Of a stretch of 64,000 nt of DNA, positions 45,198-57,179 are shown piece by piece; position 1 is the first letter of the stretch, and the number at the start of each line of letters is the position of its first letter. The notes beneath the pieces are model-generated. The model was not told where the DNA came from. It made no database searches and worked only from the letters and a program-made list of their open reading frames with translations. This DNA is from Coenobita brevimanus. Lineage: Eukaryota > Arthropoda > Malacostraca > Decapoda > Coenobitidae. The stretch spans positions 15,148,931 through 15,212,930 of the forward strand of contig CM064670.1 of assembly GCA_032717465.1 (NCBI GenBank), given 5' to 3'. Both the position numbers and the translations under genes were made by a program.

Positions 45198-48101
45198 ATA
45201 AATTCTGCAGTGTGTTCGTACACATCAGGCAGTTGTTTCATGTTACATGGATTGAGTGGGCAAAATGTTTTTTTAAGTTCTCCGATGTAACATTTGACTT
45301 TGTTTACATCCATCAGATGAAATGTTGAAAGCAAATGATCCCCGGTGCACCGTGATTGGAAGTCAACTGAGTACGCTTCACTAGGAGAACTGTTGTCTAA
45401 ATCATTTCTTATGTGAGATATCTTAGTTGTAAAAAGTGAAGCAAAATCAGAAGCCAATTGGGCATCAGGTACAGAAGTTGGTTTAACAATTACATTACTC
45501 CGACCAACCAAATTGTTCACAACTGCAGACAGTTTTTTTTTATCACCACTACATGAATCAACTTTATTTTCATAATACCTAGCCTTTTGAGCTTTTACAG
45601 TGTGAATGACTGCTCTTCTCGCGAAAACATAACGCAGATGAGTTAATTTGGTCTGCTGCAAGCGCCAGTCACATTCTGCCTTTCTATGTTGTCTACTCAA
45701 AGAATTAATGGATGGACCATACCATGGAGAATTATCACGTACAGTGATTGTTTTTACTGCCTCAGGACAATGATGGTCAAAAATTGACCTAAGCTCATTG
45801 TTATATATATCAACCAGTTCGTCAGAAGAAAGATTTGAAGAATCAATGTAGTTTAAACGCTGATCATTTTCAAGACACATCAACTGGCGGTCAACATTCC
45901 TGTAATTTCTGCACCTAATGACCTTTTTATAAGAGGATTTCGGGACATCAAAACTGAGAGGGATCATAGCATGATCGGAGGTGAGGGGGTCAAATGAGTC
46001 AACCTCCATATCTGATATGCTCCTGCAACCAACAGGGGACAAGATCAAGTCAAGGACATGTCCCGAGACATGAGTTGGATTACTCACATGATTGCAAAAA
46101 TTGTTCTGGGTGATCAACTCAAGGAATTCTGAAGAAAATGGTTTTGACTCTGGACAGTCAACCCAATAATTGAAATCACCACAAACAAGAAGTCCTTCTG
46201 ATTTAAAACACATCAAGAAACTGCCCAAACTCCTCCATAAAACCTCGATCTCTGCCCGGATGACCTGGTCGATAGACAATTGCAATTCTAATGGTATTCT
46301 GATGGAAATTTATTAATACAGTACTTCCATAAATTCAAAGGAAGATGGGGTCAGGTCCAAGTCTACAAGAGAAACGTTTGCAAGTGCTGCCGAGTAGATG
46401 AGTGCTACACCTCCTCCCGGATAGTCAACAGCATGGCTGGGAGTACAGTACTTATAATAGAATGTGTCTTAGGCAAAGCATTACGAATAATATCAGTATC
46501 AGACTCACAGCCAGGTTTCAGTCAATCACAAAATGTCCAGCTTGTGCTGATTTAGAGTTTCATTAATATAGTATAGTCTATCTTATTACGAATATTTAAA
46601 ACCCCCATCCTTAACTGGTTCAAGAGGGACGTAGTCAGTTTTTTGAATGGTCATAATTGGTGTTTTCAGTCAGTCTGTTCCTATGAGAAATCATAATTGG
46701 ACAGTCTTAACTTGATGCAAAGTGGGCAACTGACTGTGAATTTGAATTAGCAGTTGATGCATTTCGGAGAATTTCTGTAACAACAATCCTTAGATTTATG
46801 GGCTTCATCACAAAAAACACATTTAGGTTTATCATTTTTTCTAGAACATCTCTCAGATGAATGACCAAAGCCCTGACAGCGATGACACCGTGTAACCCAG
46901 AATCTGTCAAAGTGTGGCATCTTTTAAGATCCACATAGATATAATTACCCTATTCTACAGTGGAGGATTTCGCCTCTGGCAACATATTCTAGACAGCAGT
47001 TTTGGTGTCATTCCTTGTTCTTGTGAAGAGAAGGTTGAGGGTACAACTTCGATCAATGAGCATCTTAATTTTATTGTTTTTTCTCAGAATGTTTGGGATG
47101 ATGTCAGAATCGCCCAAGGAAGCAGAATGGTCTGTCACGGTCATTTTTGGCAACATTTTCTTTGGCTCTGAAATGCAAAAAGTGCCCTCAGAGCCAAAAT
47201 GATCACTCAGCACTCACCACTCTATTGCCCTCCATTCTTTCCACATGACCAAACTATCTCAGTACACTTTCTTCGATTCAGGTGTCCACGGGCTTCCTCA
47301 CTCCACTTATTTCACGAATCACATTATTCTGTATCCTGTCCACACTCTGTACCCTACACACATTCCTCAGCAGTCCCATCTCCACTGCTTGTACTCTTGA
47401 CACATCATTTTTGTCCCACACCATGGTCTCACATCCGTATGTTAAAGTTGTCACAAACACTCCTTCATATAAGCCTCGTGCTGCTGCAGAGTACTCAAGC
47501 CTCTGTTCCTTATCAAGGCCTTTATAGCACCAGCCACTTTCCTTCCCTGTGTCACTCTACTCTCCACTTCTTTTGCATATTTTCCTCTCTTTTCTATCAC
47601 AGTACCCAGGTATTTGAACTCTCCCATCAATTCCAGTCTCTCTCCATTCACTGTAACATCACACTGGGAGTCACCTTCTCTCTGAGTAACCATCACCTTA
47701 CTCTTTTCTTCATTTACTCTCAAGGCACGACACTCACAGACATCTACAAATCTCTGCACTAGTCTACCAAGCTCTTGTCCTGTATTTGCAGGTAATACTG
47801 TATCATCAGCATACATCAGATTTGAGATATTCCATCCATCACCATTCATTACCAGTGCCATCCCATTATCCATTACTCGTGTTTTTACTTCTCTCATCAC
47901 CCCATCCGTATATACAGTAACCTCTCAAATAACGCGAGAGTTAGGTTCCTGGAGAGGTCGCGTTAGTTAAAAATGCATTTTTTAAACATAATTTTCCCAT
48001 AAAAAACAATGGTAATATTGGGGGTTATGTTCCTGGACTCTGGGAAAGTCTACCCATTTGGGGAGCTATGCTACTCTAAACTTAAAAGCAACAATATTAA
48101 T

Positions 48102-48252
48102 TTGAAGGAAAATCCACGTAAAAAACAAAAACAGTATACTGTATATCTGGGGAGAAATAAACAACATCTGAGCCCTAGTTGGGCCGAAGCGTTGTTTACT
48201 TCTCCCCAAATACATACTGTTTTCATTTTTTATGTGGATTTTCTTTCAATTC
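48102..48252. repeat. imperfect long inverted repeat in T5
   Basis: GAAGGAAAATCCACGTAAAA...GGGGAGAAATAAACAAC pairs with GTTGTTTACTTCTCCCC...TTATGTGGATTTTCTTTC. The left arm is 5 bp longer because of a CTGTA insertion (TACTGTA at 48,137-48,143). Confidence 0.85.
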
Positions 48253-48905
48253 AGCTTCATTCACGGCATTGTGAAGGTTCCTCAACATTATTAATGCATT
48301 AGTAGGTCATAAAAACACTACAGTAAAAGCAACATTTTCATTACAGTAAGTAGGTCACAAACAATAACAACACACAGCCTCTCTTCATCTATGCATCACT
48401 CGTCTGCTGCTGCTGTCCCTCCTCACCCCGCTCCCCCACTTTCCGCCGCTCGCCACCCTAAATTTGTTGTCCCTCCTTGCTCTGCTGTCCCTCCTCGCTC
48501 TGCTGTCCTTCCTCTTCCTATGACTCCCGTGCTACTGGTGATGAAGATAACTCCATTAAGTTTTCTGTCTTCTTCATAAAGAACTGCTCTATCTTGGTCT
48601 GAGTGGTTTTCTTATTTTTGTTCTGCAGCATCAAGTTGTAACAATTTAGATCTGCCGTCACTTTCCTGGCCGAATTTTGTCCGAAAATGAGCCAAATTGC
48701 TCAGAATGGGGCCAAACTTCATTTTTGAATATTATAGTTCGAATAAAAGCAGTTTAAGTAACAGGCAAATAAAGAATTGTATTTATGCATAAACTGCCAC
48801 ACATGGTCTATAAGCTCGGGACTGCCCAAGGCGTGTGGCTAATTTGAAACCATCACGTACGTGTAAAGTCGCGTTAAATGGAGAAACCCTTGTTAGTTAA
48901 ACATA

Positions 48906-49968
48906 CAGTAATCCATGTAATATCCGGACGCCCAGTTTCCGGACATCCCCAATTACTGGACATTTTCGTCCCGGGATCCAATATTCCCAAAATGGGCTAA
49001 AAACCGCAAAAAATTTGAAAAACTTTTTTCCCACCCGTAATTTGAAATTGCCAAACAGCTGTTACACCATGGCCCCTTCACCCCTTCCTTCCTCCCCCCT
49101 CCCCCCTCCCCTGTCAGGGTTGCCATTTGGTATTTTTCATTACCAAATGTGGGCCAATTTTGAAATGTTTTTTTTTTTTTGGTAACGAATTAAAATAATA
49201 CGATACCAAACGGAGTTTTCACATGTATGAGGATACGCAGGATGGAGATGGTGGATTGTTTGCTCTCTCTGATTAATTTGGTAGCCTATATAGCATGATA
49301 ATAATCAACATGCTGTTAATTATAAGAAGAGTGATTACATGTATTTCCACTTGTGTATATAATTAGTGAAGAATAGATGCTAGCTTTACGAATTTGGTAA
49401 TGAAAGTTAAAAATGGTAATGAAAATTGAGGAGTTTGGTAATGTGGCCATTGCAATCTGGCAACCCTGTTACCCCGCCATCAACAGTCACAGCCTAACTC
49501 CGATCGAGAACAGATGCTTATAGCAATGCAAGCCACAGGTGCTCGTTTTTTGTGAATAAACTGCAATACCTTGCCACTAGAACACACGGGAATTTACAGT
49601 GTTGTGCAGTGTTAAGAAATTAGAATTTAGAGTCCAAAGGATTAACTGTGGACTGCAAACTGGCTGTTCAAACCAGTCCAGGAGCCAGGGACTTGTTGTA
49701 AGTACCCAGAATGTTTAATATTGTATAAACTCACCTCTAAAACCTCATTTTATGGTTCTTTTGCATTTATTTCAGTCTTTTATGTCCCTTATTGGTGTGA
49801 TTTGGGTCTTACATAGGTGCTATGCATGTCCAGAGGGAGTTGTATAGGTGTTTTTCTGAGTTAGGGTCCATACGTACAAGTCCAGGAGGCTGGGGCCCAC
49901 TATCCGGACAGGACTACTTTCCGGACGTGCCTTTGGCTCTATTACATCGGATATTGGGGGGATTACTG
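48906..49968. mobile_element. pogo-like MITE family T1, copy 2, nested in T5
   Basis: Starts CAGTAATCCATGTAATATCC and ends (inward) CAGTAATCCCCCCAATATCC, with TA flanks at 48,904-48,905 and 49,969-49,970. 1,063 bp, colinear with 32,433-33,799 and lacking the SINE. Confidence 0.9.
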
Positions 49969-50401
49969 TATCTCCTTAAATATTTGCTCGTGTTAAAACG
50001 AAAATGAGTTTTTTAAACTTGTGTTAGTTGAGAGGTCACTGTATATTGAACAGCCATGGGAACGTGACACAACCTTGTCGCACGCCCACATTGATCATGA
50101 ACTATTCACGTAGATGCCCATTTACTATTACACATGCCTCACTACCATCATAAAAATTTGACGGCACCTAGCAACATACCATCTACACAGTGCATGCTCA
50201 AAACCTTCCACAATCCTTCTCTGTCTACACTGTCGTATGCTTTTTCCAGATCCATAAATGCCTTAATCACCTTAGAGTCCTCACATGCCTTCTCCACACT
50301 CTGTCTCACTGCAAATATTTGATCCACACATCCTCTGCCACTCCTAAAGCCACCCTGTTCATCATTCACTAGGACTTCTGACATCTGTCTTACTTTATAA
50401 T

Positions 50402-51888
50402 AATTCTTCCATTTACCTTCATGGAAAGAAGTCAATATCCACCCAGTTCCGAAGAAAGGAAGTTCGTCTGACCCCTCCAATTACAGACCAATAGCTGTCA
50501 CATCTTCTCTTGGTAAGGTATTTGAAACTTTAATTAATAAGCATATTGTTAAACATCTTGAATCCAACAACTTAATTAGTGATAGACAATACGGTTTTCG
50601 CCAAGAAAGATCCACCATTGACATACTCAATCTCTTAACTCATACCATCCATCAATCAATTGATCTTTTTGGAGAAACTCATGCAGTACCTCTTGATATC
50701 TCTAAAGCTTTCGACAGAGTATGGCACCGTTCCCTGCTGTCCAAACTCCCTTGCTATGGACTAACATCTTTTGTTCCATTGATTTCTTCTTATCTTAGTG
50801 ACAGGAAAATAAGAGTAAAAGTAGATGATGTATATTCGAATTTCCACTCAGTTAATGCCGGCGTGCCGCAGGGATCAGTTCTGGCACCAACCCTATTTCT
50901 GGTTCATATTAATGATCTCTTATCTGTCACTCACAATCCCAGTCACTCATATGCAGATGACTCAACACTACATAGTTCATTCACACTCAGACATCCATTT
51001 ACAAAGTCTAATATCTCTACCTCTCAACTCAGTACAGCCATCTCCATAAATCAAGATCTATCTACAATCAGTGAATGGGGACAAAACAACCTTGTCTCTT
51101 TTAATGCTAATAAAACTAAATACTGTATATACAGTTTACTAATAGACAGATATTGCCAGATTCGTACATTACCTTCAGTGCTACTAATATTCCCATCTCC
51201 AAAAGTATTGAAATTCTTGGTGTCTCACTTAACAGTGCACTCAGCTGGACCTCTCATGTCAGATCACTTGCTAAAACCGCCTCAAAGAAACTTCGATTAT
51301 TGTGCAGAGTCCGTAACTTCTTCGCCGATGAGCAGTTAGCTACAATTTATAAGAGTCATGTGCGCTCTCTGCTTGAATATTGCTCACCCTTGTGGAATGG
51401 TTGTGGAGAGGTTGCATTAAGACAACTAGACAAAATTCAGAACAAAGCTGTTAGAATCAATAACAACCCTGCCATTACATATAAACTACCTCCCCTGCAA
51501 GTAAGAAGGAATGTTGCCTCCCTTGCATTATTTTACAGATATTTTTTTGGCAAATGCTCAGACAAAGTTGCGTCCATGGTGCCACCTCTCCATGCCTTCC
51601 CTCGTGCTACACGGGCATCTGGTAGCGCTCATGACTGGAATGTCACTCAACCATATTGCAGAACTTCTGCCTATCAGAATTCTTTCATTCCCCGAACTGC
51701 ATCTCTCTGGAACTCGCTTCCCCAGAGTTGTTTTCCTCCAAATTTCAACCCACAACTATTCAAGTCTAACTGTTACAGATATTTTATGAACAGAGGACAC
51801 AAGTAATCTGGTGTATGGATTATTTTTTTTTTACCCATTTGTTTTTCCTTCCTCCGTTTTGTTATTTATAAAAAAAAAAAAAAAAAAA
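50402..51888 (+). pseudogene. LINE C reverse transcriptase, copy 2
   Basis: 5'-truncated insertion into LINE E with a poly(A) end at 51,870-51,888. The frame opens with HPVPKKGSSSDPSNYRPIAV and continues FRQERSTIDILNLLTH, LDISKAFDRVWHRSLLSKL, GVPQGSVLAPTLF, YADDSTLHSS and SEWGQNNLVSFN. Here a 5-bp insertion (TACTGTA at 51,121-51,127, where copy 1 has TA at 5,610-5,611) shifts the frame. The thumb and C-terminus (LEYCSPLWNGCGEVALRQ to NCYRYFMNRGHK) continue in the second frame from 51,153. The two copies are otherwise nearly identical, so the insertion is recent. Active-site YADD is intact. Confidence 0.9.
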
Positions 51889-52472
51889 TTGCCTTCCTTA
51901 CAACACTCAGTAGGCTTATGCTATGATAATTCTTGCACTCACTTTGCTTATCTTTATTTTTGTACAGGGGCACAGTCACTCCCTTTTTCGGCTCTGCTGG
52001 CACAGTTTCACCCATCCATGCCTTCTTGCATATCTCCAACAAGCACTTCATTCCGCTCTCTCCATTACACTTAATCATCTCTGCATACACATCATCAACT
52101 CCAGCTGCTTTGCCATTTTTCCCGCCCCACAGAATTCTTCACCTCTGTGAATGTCAAGTATCCTGGCACTGCATTCCTTCTTTGTACACCCCCAAAACCA
52201 ATCATGTTAACAGTCACTTTGCTTTCTCCGTTCCCATTCATCAGACTTTCAAAATATTCTTACCATCTGGTCCTTACTTCATCCCCATGGGTTAATAATC
52301 TACCACTTACATCCTTCACACTTTCACTTTTCTTTCCACTGTCACTTCTACATTTCCGCACCTCTTTCTGGAATAACTTCCTTTTGTCAGAGTAATTTGC
52401 TTTCATTTTTCTTCCTAGATCATCATTTATCTCCTTCATTTTCCTCTTAACTAGTCACTTTACATGGTTCCT

Positions 52473-52843
52473 ATCTATCTATCTATTGCCAGACGCCATA
52501 ATCATGTAAGGGGTGGCCATTTTACTTAGAGTTATTTGTTTTATGGGGAGGGGCACTAACCCTCCACCAACCCACCTGTTGACACGTAGGGAGCACGTAT
52601 GGTCTAGTTATATGGTTACCACCCAGCGTTGTAAATGGTTTCTTGGCTTACAGGACCCCATTTGGCTTGTCACTCATTATAAAGCCACCTGTAAAGGATG
52701 GAAAAACAATAAGAAGCGATGGGAAAGATGGGAGAAATAGGAAGAGAGGAGGGCAGGCTCAGAAAAAGAATGATAAAGGCTAAGGAAGAAGTAGGCAGCA
52801 CTACATCAAGTGAGTGGATGATGGTCACCACCACCTACCACTG
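52473..52843 (-). mobile_element. GATA-tailed SINE, full length, in LINE E
   Basis: Flanked by a 10-bp target duplication CATGGTTCCT (52,463-52,472 and 52,844-52,853). 371 bp. On the minus strand it runs from CAGTGGTAGGTGGTGGTGAC to GGCGTCTGGCAATAGATAG. It is the longest copy and defines the 5' end. The 5' region ACCATCATCCACTCACTTGATG does not look like tRNA, 5S or 7SL RNA. Confidence 0.92.
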
Positions 52844-53015
52844 CATGGTTCCTGCTCTCAGTTGGGGTTTATTGCTCATGTAATGCCACTTAGGGATGAG
52901 TGAGGCTGGTCACATTCATCTTAAATGTCAGTACCAACTGCCTAGCCCCGGGCTTCTACTCTCCTCATGGGGCAACGTAGGATTGGATGATGGATGGATG
53001 GATATATATATACTG

Positions 53016-53098
53016 TATTTCTTATTTCATCTGGACCCCTTTTCTGTATCCTGCTTTCAATATATTTCTTATTTCAACTGAACCCCTTTTCTGTATCC
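53016..53098. repeat. 47-bp tandem duplication
   Basis: TATTTCTTATTTCATCTGGA at 53,016 recurs as TATTTCTTATTTCAACTGAA at 53,063, both followed by CCCCTTTTCTGTATCC. Confidence 0.9.
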
Positions 53099-53657
53099 AC
53101 ACTAGTCACTTCCTCTTTTCCTCCACTGCTCTCTTAATTTGTTCATCCCACCGTGTTGTGCCTTTCTTCTTTGTTGTTACTCATGCCACACCACACACTG
53201 CTTTAGCATTCCTAACTAAACAGTCCCTTTATACTTTCCACAAGCTGTCCAGATCCATTTCATTCCAATTCACGGATTCTAACTCCTCCCCAACTTTGGC
53301 CCTGTATTTATCTGCCATATCTTTTATCCTCAGCATCTCAACTTTCAGTCACTCTCCCTGACAGCACCTCTCTCTCTCTCTTGGTTCACCTCATTCCTCT
53401 CAGCTTGATTTTGCATACCACAATCATATGATCTGACAGACCTCCACATGGTCCTCCCACGGCCCTTGTATCATCAACACTACCCAGCATTGATTTCTCT
53501 ACAAGCACATAATCAGTCAGGCTCCTTTCAACACGATCTCCATTATCTCTGTACCACGTATATTTATGTGCATCTTTGTGTTTGAAATAAGAATTTCAAA
53601 TGCACAACCTCCTTTCCTGACACATGTCCTTTATTCACTGCCCATTATCAATCTCTT

Positions 53658-53706
53658 CTGGTCCCATGAATACATACAGTATGTATGTATGTATTCATGG
53701 GACCAG
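53658..53706. repeat. perfect 20-bp inverted repeat, 9-nt loop
   Basis: Arm CTGGTCCCATGAATACATAC (53,658-53,677) and its complement (53,687-53,706) flank AGTATGTAT. It lies inside the LINE E endonuclease region just after GRVGTGP and destroys the frame. Confidence 0.95.
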
Positions 53707-53929
53707 TGCCTACTCTCCCATTCATGCCACCCATTACAATCACTTTATAACTTCTGGGCATTTCTCTCACTGCTTCATCCAGCCCATCTCCAAATACTGA
53801 ATTTCCTTGTCTCGCTCCTGTCATCACACGTTGCATTTGCTAAATCACTGCCACTTTCACCTCGAATAATACGATATTGCAAATGTTTGACATTATGTCC
53901 CATCAGAATGAAGTTTTACTCTGGAAAAT

Positions 53930-56735
53930 TTGAAAGAGCTAATATATATATATATATATATATATATAGCTGTGATTATATCGGCATATGCTCCACAGGC
54001 AGGATTGGATGAATCAGAGAAAGATAGAGTTTGGGATGATCTGTTACGTGTAGTGGGTGGTATGTGGGATGATGAGATAGTGATTTTGGGAGGGGACTTA
54101 AATGGTCATGTAGGTGAAGCAGCACAAGGTTATGAAGGAGTGCATGGGGGATGTGCATATGGTCTAAGGAATGCAGAAGGGGAAAGGATACTCGAGTTTG
54201 GGGAGGCAACGGACATGATTTTGTGCAACACATATTTTAGGAAAAGAGACAGTAGGTTAATTACGTATGAGTCTGGGGGAAATAGCAGTCAGATAGATTA
54301 TTTTCTGGTTAGGAGGGCCGATAGGAGGTTAGTGAGGGATGTTAAAGTTATAGGAAGTGAGGAGTGTGTGCAGCAGCACAAACTATTGATTTGTGATATG
54401 GTGCTTAAAGAACAAGTGATGAAAAAGAGGACTTATGTACCTAGGAGGAAAATATGGAAGCTGAAAAACCAAGCAGTAAGGGATGCCTACTATAGCGAGT
54501 TGAGGAGAGTGGTGGCTGAACAGGGAGCTGTAGACAGAGGCGTTAATGAACAGTACAGAGCCCTCAAGAACAATTTCTTGAGAGTTACTGATGTAACATG
54601 CGGCTGGACAAGAGGACCACCAAGACATAAAGTAACTTGGTGGTGGGATGAGGGTGTAGAAGCTGCAATTAAGGAGAAAAGAAGGCTTTTCCGGGAATGG
54701 AAGAAGGGTGGTAGCAAAGAGGAATATTTGGCTGCCAAGCATAGGGCTAGGAGAGAGGTATACAGGGCAAAGTCTGAGTCACAGAGACAATTACTTGATA
54801 ACCTAAATCATGGGGAAAGGAAAAATATATTTAGGGTGGCAGGTCAGGTGATGAGGGATAATCGGGATATCATAGGTGAGCAGTGTGTGAAGAATGATGA
54901 AGGAAGGGTAGTGGTGAACAGTGAGGATATTAAAGATGCATGGAGAGAGCATTATAACTGGTTGTTGAATGAGGAGTTTGACTGGGACAGGGAAGGTTTG
55001 GAGCCAGCAGATCCAGTGTCTGGCCCTTGGCCTTTGATTGATACTGCTACTGTGAGTGAGGCAATAGGCAGGATAAGGGTGGGGTAGGCAGCAGGTGTGT
55101 CTGGTTTGACTGCCGAAATGTTGAAGGCCTCAGGCAATATAGGGGTGAGTTTAGTCACTGACCTGATAAATAGGATTATTTATGAGTGTGTTGTCCCAGA
55201 TGATTGGCTGAAGAGTGTAATTGTAAATGTGTATAAAGTGAAGGGTGATGCCCTGGAAAGAGGAAATTATAGAGGTATAAAGCTTTTAGATCAGATAATG
55301 AAGGTAATGGAGAGAGTTTTAGAAGGTATGATTAGAGAAAGAGTGAATATTGATGAGATGCAGTTTGGGTTTATGCCAGGTAGGGGGACCACTGATGCCA
55401 TATTCATTGTTCGACAGCTTCAGGAAAAATATATTGGTAGGAGAAGGGATCTTTATTTTGTTTTTGTTGATTTGGAAAAGGCCTTTGACAGAGTCCCTAG
55501 AGAGGTGGTGAAGTGGGCAATGAGAAAGCTTGGCTTGGAGGAGTGGCTGGTTAGGGTGGTTATGGCCATGTATGTGGGTGCTCACACCCAGGTGAGAGTG
55601 AATGGAGATTTGAGTGATAAGTTTTCCATGAATGTTGGTGTGCATCAGGGGTCAGTCTTGAGTCCCATGTTGTTTATCATGGTACTTGAAGCCCTTTCAC
55701 GTGACTTTAGAAACGGACTCCCGTGGGAGTTGTTGTATGCTGATGATTTGGTGTTGATTGCAGAGAATGAAAGGGAGGCGGAGGAAAGGTTTAGGAAGTG
55801 GAGAGATGGTATGGGGCAAAAGGGTTTAAGAGTAAATGCAGATAAAACAAAAGTGATGATATCTAGGGTTGGTGGCGGTACTGTCAAAGACGAAGGAGAG
55901 TGGCCATGGGCAGTTTGCCACAAGGGCGTGGGAAGTAATTCCATCTTGTGCGGTGTGTGTGATAAATGGGTGCATAAGAGATGTAGTGGTATCAGAGGTA
56001 GATTGCGAGATAATGCTGATTTTATGTGTACAGCGTGCCGGGGTGAGCAGGTGGAGATCGTCAGACGTGAAAGGATTGAACTTGCTGGTGAATCTCTTGA
56101 GTGTGTGGAAGAGTTTTGTTATTTGGTTGACATGTTGTGTGCTGGAGGTGGGGCTGGAGCTAGCTCTGTGGCTAGGGTGAGAAGTGGTTGGAAGAAGTTC
56201 AGGGAGCTCTTGCCTCTCCTGACATTGAGAGGGCTCTCCCTATGTGCTAAGGGGTCTTTGTATGCAGCATGTGTTAGGAGTGTAATGCTGTATGGCAGTG
56301 AGACCTGGGCAGTGAAGGAGGAAGACATTCACCGGCTCAGACACACAGAAATGACAATGATTAGGTGGATGTGCAGTGCGTCCCTGCGTCCAAGGCCTGG
56401 AGGGGCTGGGTTTACAATGGAAGAGTTGAGAGGTAGGATGGGACTGGAGTGTATTGGTGTTGTGATGAGGAGAGGTAGATTGAGGTGGTTGGGACATGTG
56501 GAGAGGATGGGGGATGATAATTGGGTGAGGAAGGTGAGAAGTGTTAATACTGGGGGTGGGGTTATGAGGGGTAGACCAAGAAAGACATGGGACGAGGTCA
56601 TTAAGTGTGACCTTAGGGTTAAGGGACTGAACAGTGAGGCTGCAATGGATCATGCAGCGTGGAGAGCCGCCATTAGGTGACCAAGGCTGACACATGCAAG
56701 CATGTTGGAGCCTTTAAAAACGAAACGAGATATAT
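53930..56735 (+). pseudogene. LINE B endonuclease-RT with PHD-like finger, one stop from open
   Basis: A 917-codon frame (to 56,680) interrupted only by TAG at 55,085-55,087 (VG*AAGVSGLTAEMLK). LINE sequence begins after a (TA)n at about 53,968, so the endonuclease N-terminus is missing. Present: IISAYAPQAGLDESEK, EIVILGGDLNGHVG, SSQIDYFLVRR and QQHKLLICDM. RT: NYRGIKLLDQIMKVMERVLE, FGFMPGRGTTDAIFIVRQLQ, FVFVDLEKAFDRVPREV, VHQGSVLSPMLF and the catalytic LLYADDLVLIAE. Between palm and thumb sits a zinc finger (about 55,886-56,042: AVCHKGVGSNSILCGVCDKW, HKRCSGIRGRL, FMCTAC) whose first Cys is Trp here. The C-terminus has VMLYGSETWAVKEED and LRWLGHVERMGDD. The 3' end is GAGCCTTTAAAAACGAAACGA, then (TA)n. 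Confidence 0.92.
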
Positions 56736-56740
56736 ATATA

Positions 56741-56776
<36 letters not shown>

Positions 56777-57060
56777 TTCCTATTTCTCACATCTTTCCTG
56801 TCACTACTTATTGCTTTTCTTTCCATTACAGGTGGCTTTACATTGAGTGACAAGCCAAATGGTTTCCTGTAAGCCAAGAAACCATTTACAACGCTGGGTG
56901 GTAACCATATAACCAAACCATACGTGCTCTCTACGTGTCAAGTGGGTTGGTGGAGGGTTAGTGCCCCTCCCTGTAAAACAAATAACTCAGAGTCAAATGG
57001 CCATCCCGTATGGGATTATGACGTCTGGCAATAGATAGATAGATATATAGATGTATACAG
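56736..57060 (+). mobile_element. GATA-tailed SINE, 5'-truncated
   Basis: After a (TA)n to about 56,774, the SINE runs from CTTCCTATTTCTC through GTGACAAGCCAAATGG to GTCTGGCAATAGATAGATAG. The tail merges into a mixed (GATA)/(TA) microsatellite extending to 57,175. Confidence 0.85.
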
Positions 57061-57120
57061 TATATATATATATATATATCTATGTAGATAGATAGATATA
57101 GATATATGTACAGTATATAG

Positions 57121-57161
<41 letters not shown>

Positions 57162-57179
57162 CATACTGTATATATATCC

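Larger units (their letters stand above)
42470..47205 (-). pseudogene. LINE D, CR1/L2-like retrotransposon with nested insertions
   Basis: Minus-strand element in three segments: 47,205-45,198, 44,854-43,822 and 42,963-42,470. ORF1 remnants (47,200-46,780) include a CCHC knuckle, CHRCQGFGHSSERC, and a second CxxC...HxxxxC. The endonuclease follows: NIRNKIDYINETLNQHKLDI, LLVCGDFNYWV, THVSGHVLDLILS, SDHAMIPLS. The RT has PPIKKPGLDIESTTNYRPVS, QSAYRKYHSTETALTRIHND, SLLVLLDLSAAFDAVDH, GVPQGSVLGPILF and YHFCADDTQLY, where the usual YADD Tyr is Cys. The C-terminus has SDYCNSLWIGLPN, then across the MITE ESHWLPVKAGNEFK and YRAPRLYNKLP, ending at about 42,503. Stops and frameshifts abound. The motif set is characteristic of the CR1/L2 group. 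Confidence 0.88.
47915..50041. mobile_element. pogo-like element T5 containing a nested T1 MITE
   Basis: Termini CAGTAACCTCTCAAATAACG and (inward) CAGTGACCTCTCAACTAACA with TA flanks at 47,913-47,914 and 50,042-50,043. The interrupted LINE E reads CATCCGTATATTGAACAGCC once it is removed. Non-coding. It is about 1,062 bp without the nested MITE at 48,906-49,968. Confidence 0.85.
47206..53935 (-). pseudogene. LINE E, RT/endonuclease retrotransposon split by four insertions
   Basis: Minus-strand segments: 53,935-52,844, 52,472-51,889, 50,401-50,042 and 47,914-47,206. The endonuclease piece EMPRSYKVIVMGGMNGRVG lies near 53,750. RT: KKGVTVPLYKNKDKQSECKNY and ISLLSVVRKA (about 51,950), then across LINE C YYKVRQMSEVLVNDEQGGFRSGRG and KAFMDLEKAYDSVDREGLWK (about 50,300), and across the pogo-like element LMYADDTVLPANTGQELGR (about 47,830). 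The C-terminus has FKYLGTVIEKRGKYAKEV, LTYGCETMVWDKND and ISGVRKPVDT. The family is related to but distinct from LINE A. Each insertion can be removed to restore the reading order, so they post-date it. Confidence 0.82.

Noticed and set aside
48391..48579. Pro/Ala-rich 62-codon frame HSSAAAVPPHPAPP
   Set aside because: Low-complexity CCTCGC-type repeat inside a non-coding pogo-like element.
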